From: Liriodendron chinense
Lineage: Eukaryota > Streptophyta > Magnoliopsida > Magnoliales > Magnoliaceae
Direction of reading: 5' to 3'
NCBI GenBank assembly: GCA_003013855.2
Contig: PVNU02000868.1
Location: 496,001-560,000, forward strand
DNA length: 64,000 bases
In this document: piece after piece, positions 33,709 to 45,074 of the stretch
How the letters are laid out: the number at the start of each line of letters is the position of its first letter
Position numbering within the stretch: position 1 is the first letter of the stretch
The notes under the pieces: generated by a model
Databases searched by the model: none
What the model was told of the DNA's origin: nothing
What the model saw: the letters and a program-made list of their open reading frames with translations, nothing else
Position numbers and translations under genes: made by a program

Positions 33709-36354
33709 TCATGTCATCTTTTTCAAAAAAAGTACAAAAAATATATATATATATGCATCATCATCAATCATATATGCAAAAGGAATGTGCAGGTGGCCAA
33801 CACAATCAATCTCTACCCTCCTCCTCGGCCACATCAGGCAAGTCCTCTTACTCATAAAAAGATAGTCTCTCTCTCTCAACCTGCTCACCTCCATACGCAG
33901 GTAATGCGCCTCATCCCGCTCAAGGGTACGGATCGCTGTCTCCTCATCAGACAATCTCTGATCGGCAGCCACTCTCCTCGACATCATCTCACAATGATAC
34001 CGAAGTGCAGAGATCTCAGACAGCAGATGGCCATAAGTGGCCAAAAGGAAGTAAGGATCAATGAATGGGCGCTCCTCAAAAGGTTCATATGAACCAGATG
34101 AAGAGCCTGCATCTCCAAGGATATCCTGCTCATCCTCATCAGCAGTCTGGTGCCAGCAAGGGATACGTCGGTACAAAGACTGCTCAGCAACCCAGTACTG
34201 ATATGGGGCGGTCGCCATCGGAAAAGTCCGCAGCTCAAAACCCAGCAAATCAGCAGTCAGGTAATTCACCCAAGAACAATCAATCCGGGTCCTGAAGTCA
34301 GAGGATTTAGAGGGAAGTGCTCGACGCCCGATACCCGTGAAAGCGAAAAGAGGAACATCCTGCTCATATCCAAACTGCCGCAGGAACCGAATGGGATGGT
34401 AAGAAAAGTAAGATCGAAAGCCTACCAACATCAGAGGAAGGCGATGTGCATCACAAAGCACTGGAGGAAGTGAAAGCCAAGATGACTCCCAACGAACGTT
34501 CCAGTCATGAAGTTTAGCAAACATCCTGCGATACAAAGGCTCGCTCATCCTAGCTGTATGAGGAAGAAACTCCATGATATAACGCATGATGTCAGAGCTA
34601 AGAATGCCAGGAAGGGGTACAGGAACAATCAAAGAAAGACGCTCCCATAGCCAGACCTGATCACAAAAAGGAAAAGAAGTTCAGCTAGAGCCAAGCAATT
34701 CCTAACAAAGCAAGAAGAAAAAAAAAGGTGGAAAAGATACCTGAAGAAAGGCACAGCAGCCGCGAAGGACACGAGTGCGGCCCAGGGCGCAGTCGGTCAG
34801 CCAGTTAAACAGCTCGGCTAAGATAAGAGAAATGATCCCCTGCCGTAGGATAACTTGGCTCATCACCTCAAAAAGCAGAGGAGTCTGGGACCTGCGCCAT
34901 CCCGAGAACAGCACCTCAGCTATCAAGCAGAACATCAGTGCGTTCCGAGCAAAGGTAGAATCGGCCACACTCCGAAGACCCGAAAAAGGGTCATGCAGTA
35001 GATGCAAGGAGAACACTACAGCATCCTGGCTAGCAGTCGCAGGCCGAACAAGATAGGGGATCCCAAACCAGTTCTGCGGTGTAGCAATCTTCGGCGACGT
35101 CTTCGGCGAAAAATACTTAGTGTAATCCCAAGGAAGGCCTGTCAAGCGTGCAAGCTCCTCCAAAGAGGGTCCCATCTCCATATCGTTGAACGCGAACAAG
35201 TTCAACAAAGGGACCCAGTCAATCAAGGCAGCTCCAAGCATCCTCCAATCAATATCAACTCTAGCCATATAGATCAGACTGCCGAAGCCATAGGACTCCA
35301 AATCTCGAATCTCATAAGTTGACAAGCTGTCAAGCCAAGCAAACAGTCGTGGCGAGCAAGAAGGACGAGGAAGCAGCTGACAAGTCCTCACTGGTACCCC
35401 CTCCAGAACAAAAGGCCCAAAAATCAACGATGACTCATCAAGGATCGGAAGGTCAATGGGCGAAGGAGAAGGAAAAGCTGGAACCTCTGCAGACTCGACA
35501 GCCCCTGACCTGCCCTCAGTAACGGCAATGTCTGATATAGTCACATCACTATCTGAAACTGTCATAACCTCAACCGCATGAGAAGACTCGCCCACCTCAT
35601 GAACAGAGTGTGCAACAGACCGACGATCAGGAGAAGGACGACACCTTCCATCAAAAGGGCTACCAGCGAAGATCACACCACAGATCGTGGCATCCCAACC
35701 AATCTGACCGTCGAAAAATGCATCTGAACCATCAAGAAGGGTCCCGACAACCCCGATCGAAGAATCAATGGTCAGATCTGGACCTGCAGCTCTCTCCAAC
35801 AGGAAATCATAAATCCAGTCATCATCCTGGCCGATCAAAGGGATCATCGAGGCATCCACACCGTCCATCATTAGGGGGACATCATCAATGATCACATCAA
35901 GTCCACCCAAACAAGTGTGCCACACATCCTGGCCCTCATCAAGAGCATCCAAATCGTCAAAGGTATCATCTGAACCATCCAACCCATCCATACATGAGAT
36001 CAGCCCATCTATGTCCATCATACCCCCATCACCACCATCCATCACATCATCCATGTGGCCCACACTCAAGGGATGGATAGCCTCACCTATATCCCATCTC
36101 CCCAACCCATCCATACCATCCATTTCTCCCATAATGAGGGGCCCATTCAAATATGAAATTCCAGCCATCCCACCATTAATGGAGCTATTCAAAGCTCCAC
36201 CAACCACCATCCCTAACCCCTCATCAATACCCCCACTTAATGCTCCATCTCCACCATTAATCAAAGGTACCTCGCCATCTTTAAAGCCCTCACCAATTGC
36301 TGGAGTGTGGGACCCACTGACCTCTCCCACAATGGCCCCCAAGCCATCATCCAT
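33709..36354 (-). CDS. Antisense plant-mobile-domain-like protein 2 (about 853 aa, one intron)
   Basis: Transcribed towards pol. From ATG 36354 (GCAGCCATGGATG), exon 1 runs to 34741 (538 codons). An 84-bp intron follows (34657-34740: GTATCTTTTCC...GTGATCAG), then exon 2 from 34656 to the stop at 33709; both junctions are phase 0. Residues 1-330 are acidic, Gly/Met/Asp-rich. From about 335 there is a retrotransposon-associated plant-mobile-domain/DUF7745-like region: FAFNDMEMGPSLEELARL then GLPWD at about 387-410. Splicing creates FLQVWLWERL, the expected LQ-W-W-ER motif, and PIRFLRQFGYEQDVP follows in exon 2. No stop or frameshift interrupts it, unlike gag-pol. An upstream ATG at 36426 would add a hydrophobic, signal-peptide-like leader. 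A second small intron near the 3' end is possible. Its role in the element is unknown. Confidence 0.75.
34657..34740 (-). other. Predicted intron of PMD-like gene 2
   Basis: GT at 34740-34739 (TTCAG|GTATCT) and AG at 34658-34657 (GTGATCAG|GTCTGG), T-rich as in plants. Splicing avoids the stop that closes exon 1 in the intron and creates the family motif LQVWLWER across the junction. Confidence 0.8.
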
Positions 36355-36779
36355 GGCTGCCCAAGAGAGGATCAATAAAGAAAAAGACAAAAAGAGAAGG
36401 AAAGAAGGGACAAAAGGAAGATTCATGGCTACGGTCGAACCTGTGAGTACACGGAATGTGGGGACAAGAACAGAGGACAGCAGAGAATGTCCGAACCCGA
36501 GCCAGCCCAGGCCGCTCAAGAGGCGAGCCTTGGGCGGCCTGCTCTGGGTAGCCCGTACAGACGCGCTCCTTCTCTCTCCACGGGATTGGCTCCATGGTTC
36601 TTGGTAGGTGAGGCTGACAGTCCACGTCAGCAGATGGCACTCCATGGGCCGCCCAAGGCTCCGGTCCACTCCAGATTTCGATTGAGGCTGATCAAGATCA
36701 TATAAAAGGTGCCCCACCGGTCCAATCACGAAGCAATGCAGCCAGAACATGGCTGATCAAGTCAAAGAGAAGGAAAGGT

Positions 36780-37330
36780 GATCAAGTGGGGGCCACAAGC
36801 AATCCAAGTCATTCAAAGACTAGATCATCATGATCTAAACCATTGAAGGACCTACATGAGCCATCAAACAACAAGATCAAAGGTCTGATCATCAAAAGAA
36901 GGGCCAGAATCCAAGATCTAATCGTCAAGTGGGCCCACAAAGCCAAGACAAGCAATCTGAGCCGTACAAGCCATCGTCCACACCATGAGAAGCCTTCTTA
37001 GCCTCACAAATCATCAAAAGAGGTGCCCCAAAGTAAAGCCAAGGTCTCAAGTGGGCCCACAAGGCCGAATCTATCAATCTGAACCATTCAAGGGCTAAGT
37101 CATCGGGATCCAAACCATTGGAAAGCTTACACAAGTCATGGAGCAGCAAGATCAAAAGTTCGATCATCAAAAGAAGGGCCAGAATCCAAGATCTAATCAT
37201 CAAGTGGGCCCACAAAGCCTAATCAAGCAATCTGAACCGTTCAAGTCATCATCCATGCAGTTAAGAAGTCTCATCTTCCACAAATCATTAAGGAACAAGT
37301 CAAAGGTCAAAGCATCCAGACATCATCAAG
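36780..37330. repeat. Two-fold 273-bp repeat between the two antisense genes
   Basis: GATCATCAAAAGAAGGGCCAGAATCCAAGATCTAATC occurs at about 36889 and again at about 37162, followed in both by GTCAAGTGGGCCCACAAAGCC-like sequence. The region lies upstream of PMD-like gene 2 and downstream of PMD-like gene 1, so it may hold the promoter of the former. Confidence 0.75.
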
Positions 37331-37871
37331 GAATTTGAGACAAGTTAAAGATTGTATATTCATTCAAAAGAGCTTGATACAAAAGAAGATAAAAGCAAAA
37401 AGAACAAGGCCATACAAAGTGAAATACAAAAGCAAGCTACAAGTCGCCAACATAGTCATCATCATCCCTCCTCTCGTCCTGCTCCCGAAGATAAAGATCC
37501 ATCAAAGGAGCAGTCACCGAGCCTCCAGCATACCTGCGACGACCCCCTGAAACATAGAGCGAAGGAAGCAGAGGCCCCTGGCCGTACAGCAAATACCACT
37601 CATCATAGTCACGATCCGGGATCGTGAAACGAAATCCGGGCTGGCCCACGAGGGCCTCAGCTCTCTCATCAGCTGGGATCCGAGCAGCTGAAGGAGGTGC
37701 AGAACAAGGGACCCGAGCCACCCCAGTGACTTGCCGAAGCAACCTCTCACCCAGATACCACTGAAAAGATTCAGCGTCGGAAAGCATGATACGGAGGCAT
37801 GAAGCATCATATGCCTCCACACGCTGGGGGGTATAATAGAGAGGGAAGCTGGCATACGGCATCAGAGCAAG

Positions 37872-37940
37872 CTGCAGCAAATAAAGTCACCACGATCAGT
37901 TACAGTACAGCACGAGGGGTAGGGAAAGCAAGATACTTAC
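37872..37940 (-). other. Predicted intron 2 of PMD-like gene 1 (69 bp)
   Basis: Minus-strand GATGAC|GTAAGTATC to TTTATTTGCTGCAG|CTTGCT. Near-perfect donor and acceptor; phase 0. Confidence 0.85.
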
Positions 37941-38105
37941 GTCATCAATGGTCAGCCCGTCTATGTCAGCACGCCAATTGTCCCTAGAAACTCGGGAGTT
38001 CCGCTGACGGTTTTGCTGGTGCCAGTACATGTGGCGATACAGAGAGGGCTCAATATCATCCCGCATCCTCGGCGCGAGATGGAGAAAATGGTCATAAAAG
38101 CAGGT

Positions 38106-38180
38106 CTGGGCAAAAGCACATCTAATGATCAGAGAGAGAAAGAAGGCGAAAGCCTTCAGGAAAGGTGAAAGAAGAAATAC
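38106..38180 (-). other. Predicted intron 1 of PMD-like gene 1 (75 bp)
   Basis: Minus-strand GAG|GTATTTCTTCTTTC to TTTTGCCCAG|ACC. Phase 0, no in-frame stop; removal restores a conserved domain motif. Confidence 0.75.
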
Positions 38181-38930
38181 CTCAACGACAGGCCAAAAAC
38201 CTGTGAAGGACCGACTATGCCGACAGGTCTTGTCCAGACCTTGGAAGATATGGGTCAAGATAGCCCCATTCCAGTTATAGGGATGATGAAGATCCTCGAC
38301 TAAACGAAGAAATTTAGGATCAACCCTCTCATTCGCGCGGCAGAAAAGGAAGGACCCGAAGGCATAAGTGATCATGGCCCGTGCTTTATGGAGGGCCTCT
38401 CGCTCGGTGGTGGGAATGACTGAAGCAAAATTGTTGTAGAACCATCGCATCTTTACTTGATGGCCTTGGAATTCACCCTCGGGTGGGACATCACCGACAA
38501 GCCGTAGCCAATCAGTGAAAGTGAGGGGAGCCAGAGAGCTGACTTGAGGAACAACTGTTCCATGAAACAGAAAGCCTACTTGCATATAAATGTCCAGGGG
38601 AGTTATTCCCCATTCACCACAAGGGAGCTGGAAGGTGTGGGTCTCGTCCCACCACCTCTCGCAAAGGGCCGCGAGCATCATGCGGTTAGCATCGTTGTTA
38701 TGAAAACGTAAGGTGAGGAGGCCAGCAAAAGGAGTACCAGCCAGTACTCACTCAAGCAAGGGCTATGGATCCTTCACCCAGTTGTCCCAGTGATCCCTGG
38801 TACCTCGACCCTTGATAGCAGGTAGAGGTTGGTGCTCCATAGCCAAGGAACACATGTGGTCCCCTCGGCGGATGATGAAGGCAGGATCATCCTCATCAAT
38901 CACTCGGCGACCTCTGGTACCATCCGCCAT

Positions 38931-41500
38931 TGAATCCTACAAGCTTGGCAAGGTAAGTCCCTATCCCTTACCCGTTAAAATCTAAATTATCATCCAGGAA
39001 ACCCACGGGACTGGACTCACATTCAAATGCAAGATCTAAAGTCCAGCTCCATGTGTCACCAAGGATATGTGTTGGGCCCATTGGAAAAAGCAAGGCCCAC
39101 CTTAAAGAAGGTGGCATGGCATGCCTTAGGTAAGAAAAGTCTATCATCCAAGGACACATTTTGGACAACAAATGCACTCAAGTGCCATGAGATCAACAAA
39201 GGATAAGAGTCTTAATTCACATGAAGCCCCTCTTCAAAGTCCATATGTGGCCAAAGATTGATCCACTTTTATGCCAAGGCCATGATTCTCACTTAAGATG
39301 TTTCCATCTTTTTACACATGTGCATGGACAAGTGGGGGATAGAAAGGAAGTGGGCCCCCAAGAGCAACCCAAATGCCTCACCTCAATGGATTAAAGGGAG
39401 CGCATAGCCCACTTTAAAGCATGAGAACCCATTCATGGGTCAACCATGGGCAACCTTATGTGCCTCATCTTGATGAAAGTTTTGACCATGAGAATACAAC
39501 AAGGAGGTCTACCCACAAACATATGAATCAAAGAGGCCAATGGTAAAAATTTTGATGCACATAGCCCACATGAGGAGTCAAAGTTGGAAATGCCCATGAA
39601 AAGGCAAGTTTGGGCAACTTATGTGCACCAATTTCTTTACAAAACAAGGAGACCATTTGAGCACACAAGGGCATTGCTTGATGAGTCACCCAACCATCAT
39701 GAAAATGGATAAGAATGGTACACATAGCCCACTTGAAGATCAAAATCCAAAATGTCCCAAAGCATGGGACAAAAATGGGCAACTTATTGGTATCATTCTT
39801 TCTCACAAATTGAAGAAGAAATCACTCATACTTGAGAATGATGGTGGATGACCCACCAAGCACCCAAAGAAAAGATCAAGGAGCCATGGTTGTATGGATG
39901 GCTCACTTGAGGATCATCCATTTGAGGTTGATAACATTAAGGGGAAACTCTTGAGAACCACATCCCTACCACAAGGAAAAACCATTTGAACTTAGTGAGA
40001 TTGTTGGAACAACTCACTCATAGGACTTGTAGATGATCAAGTAACTCAAGTCCTCCACCCATCAAGAGAAAAAGCATGAAAGGAAAAAAGCCTACAATGG
40101 ACAAAGTGTAGTGGTGCACACATGGTCCAAAGAATTCCAAGCTTCAATGAAGGCCTAAAAGCCCATCCACATGGAAAAACTCCAAGGGTCCCACCACACT
40201 TTGTACAAGGATGTACATCATAATCAAGAGATGGTGGAAGGCTTGGGCCATTTGTCAATAAAGGCCCAACTAGGAAATCTAGCCCACTTGAGATCCAAAT
40301 GAAGAATGGGCTAGCCATCTTGGTCCATACATATGTGAAGAAAGATGGGGTCACCCAAAGTGAGCCCCATGAGCCCAAACTTGAAATGGGCCCTACCATG
40401 TCCATGAGCCCAAAATCTTGAAAAGAAGATGGAAAAGAAAGGAAGAGCTTCAAGGAAAAATAACAAGGGCAAGAAAACATGAGGGAGCCCAAAATGAAGC
40501 ATTGGGCCCACCAAATACACCAAGGGCCATGACTTCACTTTGAGCCCATTTGATACATATGAAGAGAGGCCCAACTCACATGAAAAAGATAGAGTATTTT
40601 TCCATGCACACTTGATGACATGGCAAAATCACCCTTTACATGATGACATGGTAAAATCACCCTTTACATACACATGAAGGGAGTGTGAAAAGAAGAAAGA
40701 AAAAATGAAGTGGAGAGCTTGCAATGTCCTTCTCCATGCACCACCTTTGAAAGAGACTTGAGATCTAGAAAATGGCCCAAAAAAACTTGGGCCCACCTTC
40801 ACTTCTTTTGAAATAGCTACATGGAAAAAGAAAAGAGTCATGAGAAGAGATAATGAAGAAGGAAAAGGACAAGAAAAGGGAAAGGGAGTGGTCCATACCT
40901 TTACCACTCACCAAAGAGGGACCACCTTGCTGTCCCAAAACTTCTCTAAGGCCCACCACTTGAGAGAAAGCAAAGAACCACCAAGAGGAGAGAGAAAACT
41001 TGAAGAAAGAAAGAGTATGAGAGAAAGAAGAGAGAGATGGCACGGTGGAGGGGGTAAGGGTGCACCATGTTATATAGAAGAAGGGGGTGCACCCTTTTAC
41101 CCAGCCCACCGAAGAAACCGGGGGTCAGAGACCGTCCGGGCGGCCCATAGGAGGCCGTCCTACCCCCTACCTAGGTGAAACGATTTCTCCTCCCCTCTCC
41201 TTGGGAAGAACTCCTCCTTGGGAAGGGTGGTTGCAAGTGAATCTTGTATCTCCATGTAAGAATGAAGTGATGGAAGAGAATGGTGAGAAAAAAGAAGAGA
41301 TCTCACCAAAATCTCATCTTGTGAGAAATTGGGGAGAAATTGGCTTGATGATGTGGAAAAGTTCCATGGAATTTTCAAGGAAAAAAAAGAAAAAGATTGA
41401 CTTGGTCAAACAGTGATCTCAACCATCCAAGAGTATGACCTGATGATCCGAACCATTCCAAGAAGAATTCCCGTAGTCTCCAACCTGGATTGCTGCTCTC
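38931..41500. other. Non-coding 3' region of the Tat element (upstream side of the antisense genes)
   Basis: I see no gene. The sequence is rich in ATGGGCCCAC, CAAGGAxxATG and GGGCAACTTATGTGC words and in purine tracts. Open frames on both strands between 40.0 and 41.4 kb overlap and have no domain. The 250 bp just above 38930 would contain the antisense promoter; no clear TATA box stands out. Confidence 0.55.
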
Positions 41501-41511
41501 TTGTACATGTT

Positions 41512-42300
41512 TTGGGTCCGAAGACCTTAAACTACGTCGGGATCAAGATCCCGAGGGACTTTTAATAAAACCCGGTAGCAGTCTGGATCGTCGAATCAAG
41601 ATCCGCTGATACTGGATATTTTCCAAAAAAGAACAAAAAATAGGTTTTCCCTGTCATGCACAGTTTTTGGGTCCGAAGACCTTAAACTACGTCGGGATCA
41701 AGATCCCGAGGGATTTTTAATAAAAACCAGCATCGATCCCAGCCGTTCAGGCCAAGATCTGATGATCTGGATCATTTCGAAAACGAAAAAAAATGTGTTT
41801 GCCCCCTTTTGTACAATTTCTGGTCCGAAGACCTTAAACTACGTCGGGAACAAAATCCCGAGAGATTTTCAATAAAAACCAGTGTCAATCTTGACCGTTC
41901 AAAATTGAGATTTTATGACCTGGAACAGTTTTCGAAAAATCACAAAAAAGAATGTACTTTCAGCATGTACATAAAGTTTTTTTATGATCTGAAGACCTTA
42001 AACTACACTGGGATTAATTTCTCGGGGGACCTTTTCTTGCTTTCAACCAAAAACCGGCATCAGCCTTGATCAAGGTTCGATAACCCGGATCATTTCAAAA
42101 ATACCAAAAATATTTTAAAGCTTTCCACAAAAACTAGCATCAATCTCGATCATTCGAGCTGAAATCTGGAACTTTTTCCAAAAAACACAAAAAAAATGAT
42201 TCACCAAAAATTTCAACTGCACAAATTCATCTCCAGTGGTCCGAAGACCTAAAACTACACTGGGATTAACTTCTCAGGGGCTTTCTTTCCTAACCTGTTC
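41512..42300 (+). repeat. Tandem array of about 155-bp units (GGTCCGAAGACCTTAAACTACG)
   Basis: GTCCGAAGACCTTAAACTAC recurs near 41516, 41671, 41823, 41987 (degenerate) and 42239 (degenerate). Each is followed by GGGATCAAGATCCCGAGGGA and then TTTTTAATAAAAACC. The first three units are close; later ones are diverged. GGGATCAAGATCCCG contains an inverted repeat. Similar arrays before the 3' LTR are a known source of plant satellites. Confidence 0.85.
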
Positions 42301-42850
42301 TAGGCATGACTGACACTTGATCGTACGGGTGTCTGGAATCTCTTAAATAGGTAAGGGCTGAGGCGGGCAGAACTCCGCAATCCTGTTCGTGTTGAACGCA
42401 CCGTGATAGACAACCTTGATTTGGAAGTCGCTGTTGAATCTGACGGATGTTCCCTGTTCCTAAAACTCATGAAGGGGATTAAGGCTGTTGGGAGGTGGAG
42501 CGCACCCTCACGGAATTGTGAGCAACGTAAGGCCCCAAACTAGATTGACTAAGGGAAATGTGAGGATGTGGCTCATTTTGTGGCCGAAGGAGTCCGTCGG
42601 AGGATACGTGGTCTATGTGCATTGCACATGAGGAACAGGCAACTTTGTGGGTGTGTTGACTGAAAACCCTCAAAATCTCCTCATCCGAAGATGTAAAACT
42701 ACGGCACTTAACTGTGTGAGACGCGTCTTGCTCGTTGACGTAAAATGGATCGGGTACCTTACCAGCAGTAGAAGCTAGAAGTGGATGAAAATTCCATATT
42801 TTTACCTGCATTTCATAAAAATCACAAAAATACAAAAACATTGCAAAATC
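42301..42850. other. Unique spacer between two arrays of the Tat 3' region
   Basis: No gene and no repeat detected. Confidence 0.5.
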
Positions 42851-42861
42851 ACCTTTTTAAA

Positions 42862-43165
42862 AATCAAAAAAATATTTCCCTTGCTTTCAATCAAAATATT
42901 GTCAAAAATCACAAAAATATTTCCCTTGCTTTCTACAAAATATTGTCAAAAATCACAAAAAATATTTCCCTTGCTTTCAATAAAAATATTGTCAAAAAAT
43001 CACAAAAAATATTTCCCTTGCTTTCAATCAAAATATTGTCAAAAATCACAAAAATATTTCCCTTGCTTTCAACAAAATATTGTCAAAAATCACAAAAAAT
43101 ATTTCCCTTGCTTTCAAATCAAGTATTTTCAAAAATCACAAAAAATATTTCCTTGGTTTTCAATA
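42862..43165 (+). repeat. Seven-copy 45-bp array (AATATTTCCCTTGCTTTCAA)
   Basis: TTCCCTTGCTTTC occurs at 42876, 42921, 42966, 43013, 43058, 43103 and (degenerate) 43149, giving periods of 45-47 bp. Each unit is TCACAAAAATATTTCCCTTG followed by CTTTCAAxCAAAATATTGTC. Since 45 is a multiple of three, a spurious frame of about 130 codons crosses it. Confidence 0.9.
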
Positions 43166-44086
43166 ACCGATCTCTACCTTGACTACTCAAGTAAAAGATC
43201 CGGACCCAAATACTTACAAAAATCACAAAAATTGTCACTGTCCCCCAGCACTACACTTCAGGAGTCTTGAACTCCACTCTCTTCACAATTTGGGATGACG
43301 GATCCGATCACCCGCAAATTGGGATCTTGACCAAAACGGGCAACCAAACACCATCTCAATCACACGTATGCCCAGAAGAACATCTTGAAGTCGGATAGCA
43401 TCCTCGTACATTCTCATTCGCAAAGAAATAGCATCTTGGGACGATGAACCTGATCGACCACGGGTCGGGATCTTGACCAACCCGCTGACCAAACATCCGC
43501 ATAAAAAAGAAAAAACCCCAGGGGAGCACAACCCTGGAAGCAATAAGCTCAAAATTCTCTGCATCTCCAGCAAAAACAAAATCATCAAACTAAAAGAGAA
43601 TGAGCCAAGCCATGCATTCATCATGCATCTCCATGCATCAGCATCCATCGCATCAATCATCATGTTTACCTGCTTTTAAAATAAAAGTCGGTTAGCCAAA
43701 GACCCCACAAGCATCCCTAGTGGAGGCGCATGCAAACCAGATTTCCATTTCAAAAAAAAGAAAAAAAAATATTCCCATTTGTAAATAAAAACCCCACGGA
43801 GTATCACTCCCCAGAGTGGGTATCTTTTCAAAAATCCAAAAAATATTTTCTCAGTAAAGCGTTCTGCCTCCAACACACCAGGAGATCTTCCATATCTCTG
43901 GGTAGGAGTCGACGCAAAAATCAAATAAGATATGATATCTCGCGGTTTCCCCGGAGACCATCGGATCCAATGCACTCAAAGTACGGTCGAACTGAACTTC
44001 AGTGTCAGTGCGGTCGTACCACATGCCAAGATACAAAAAGATGAAAGCCAAAAGGCTTGGTCAAAGAAACCATTTGAACAGGTGGA
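43166..44086. other. Spacer in the Tat 3' region
   Basis: Contains degenerate AAAAATCCAAAAAATATTTTC words like the preceding array. No gene. Confidence 0.5.
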
Positions 44087-45000
44087 AACGAAGAATTGTA
44101 ACCCAAGTATCAAAATCAGCAGATTGGGTGGAAAGAGTTCACCCGCACATACCTAGGCGTGGATGCCTGAAGTACCTTGACTGAGTCCAAGCGGTATAGT
44201 AGAATCCCATAAGACTATCTGACGCAGGGCGTCTAACCACTTTGACAGTTAAGCGAAACAAGTACTCCTGGAGTGATCTGGGAAAACATCAAACATCACA
44301 CAAACAGTCTCAGGGTCAGCAACCTCGTAAGACTAGCGACACAGAGGCTCTGCTGTACCTTTCCAATGTTAGTACCGATCGGGAATGAAAGGGTTGCGAT
44401 TGGGTACCCAGGTTGTAGCAAACTGCAGGGACAATCGTAACGTTTTCTCCAAACTACCGCGGTATGTGCGAGTTATCAATTTCCAGACAATCAACTGACT
44501 CAAATACAAAGGACAACAAGGATTCCAGACCACAATCGAGAAAAGAATGAATTGCAAACCAAGCATCGAAACCAGCAAGTCGGGTGGAAAGAGTCCACCC
44601 GCACATACCTAGGCGTAGATGCCTGAAGTACCTTGACTGAGTCCAAGTCGGCGTAGTAGAATCCCGTAAGACTATCTGACGCAGGGCGTCTAACCACTTT
44701 GACAGTCAAGCGAAACAAGTACTCCTGGAGTGATCTGGGAAAACATCAAACATCACACAAACAGTCTCAGGGTCAGCAACCTCATAAGACTACAGACGCA
44801 AAGGCTCTGCTGTACCTTTCCGATGTTAGTACCGATCGGGAATGGAAGGGTTGCGATTGGGTACCCAGGTTGCAGCAAACTGCAGGGACAATCGCAACGT
44901 TTTCTCCAAACTCCCGCAGTATGTGCGAGTGATCGGTTTCCAAACGATCAACTGGCACAGATGCAAAGGCAAGCAAAGATTTCAGACCATGATCCATGAA
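44087..45000 (+). repeat. Two-copy tandem repeat of 456 bp
   Basis: GGGTGGAAAGAGTTCACCCG at 44126 recurs as GGGTGGAAAGAGTCCACCCG at 44582. The two copies are highly similar throughout, including GCATACCTAGGCG-like, TGATCTGGGAAAACATCAAA and CCGATCGGGAATG segments. It ends about 75 bp before the 3' LTR. The starting motif is itself a short palindrome. Confidence 0.9.
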
Positions 45001-45061
45001 TGACCGGATCAGAAGTGGGGTGTCCATTCGCTTTGGCATTCGGTTGCAAGCAACCTCTGCC

Positions 45062-45074
45062 AAAGAGGGGCATC
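45062..45074 (+). other. Polypurine tract of the Tat element
   Basis: AAAGAGGGGCATC directly precedes the 3' LTR (TGTAGACACC at 45075). It is the expected plus-strand primer site. Confidence 0.8.

Larger units (their letters stand above)
37437..38930 (-). pseudogene. Antisense plant-mobile-domain protein 1 (about 449 codons, two introns, two nonsense codons)
   Basis: From ATG 38930 (MADGTRGRRVIDED) exon 1 runs to 38181. Introns are 38106-38180 (GTATTTCTTC...TTGCCCAG) and 37872-37940 (GTAAGTATC...TTTGCTGCAG); all junctions are phase 0 and the stop is at 37437. The plant mobile domain is clear: WWDETHTFQLPCGEWGITPLD at residues 93-113, then VGFLFHGTVV. Splicing intron 1 gives FWPVVETCFYDHFLHLAPRM, the expected V-E-x-x-FY-x-HF motif. 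Two in-frame stops, TAG at 38763-38765 and TGA at 38748-38750, lie in exon 1 before the domain. Each is one transition from a sense codon (CAG or TGG). Intron 1 has no stop in frame, so retention would add a 25-residue hydrophobic stretch. Known relatives (MAIN/MAIL1) act in plant gene expression and transposon silencing; the function here is unknown. Confidence 0.8.

Noticed and set aside
35888..36607. Plus-strand open frame of 239 codons (Pro/Ser/Ile-rich)
   Set aside because: Antisense shadow of the acidic Gly/Met/Asp-rich part of PMD-like gene 2; no domain of its own.
38106..38180. Membrane segment in PMD-like gene 1 (hydrophobic 25 residues)
   Set aside because: It coincides with a GT-AG intron whose removal restores a conserved motif; intron retention is the only way to get it.
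42781..43270. Two overlapping plus frames of 133 and 161 codons (NISLAFNQN-type repeats)
   Set aside because: Pure translation of the 45-bp array; several frames are open at once.
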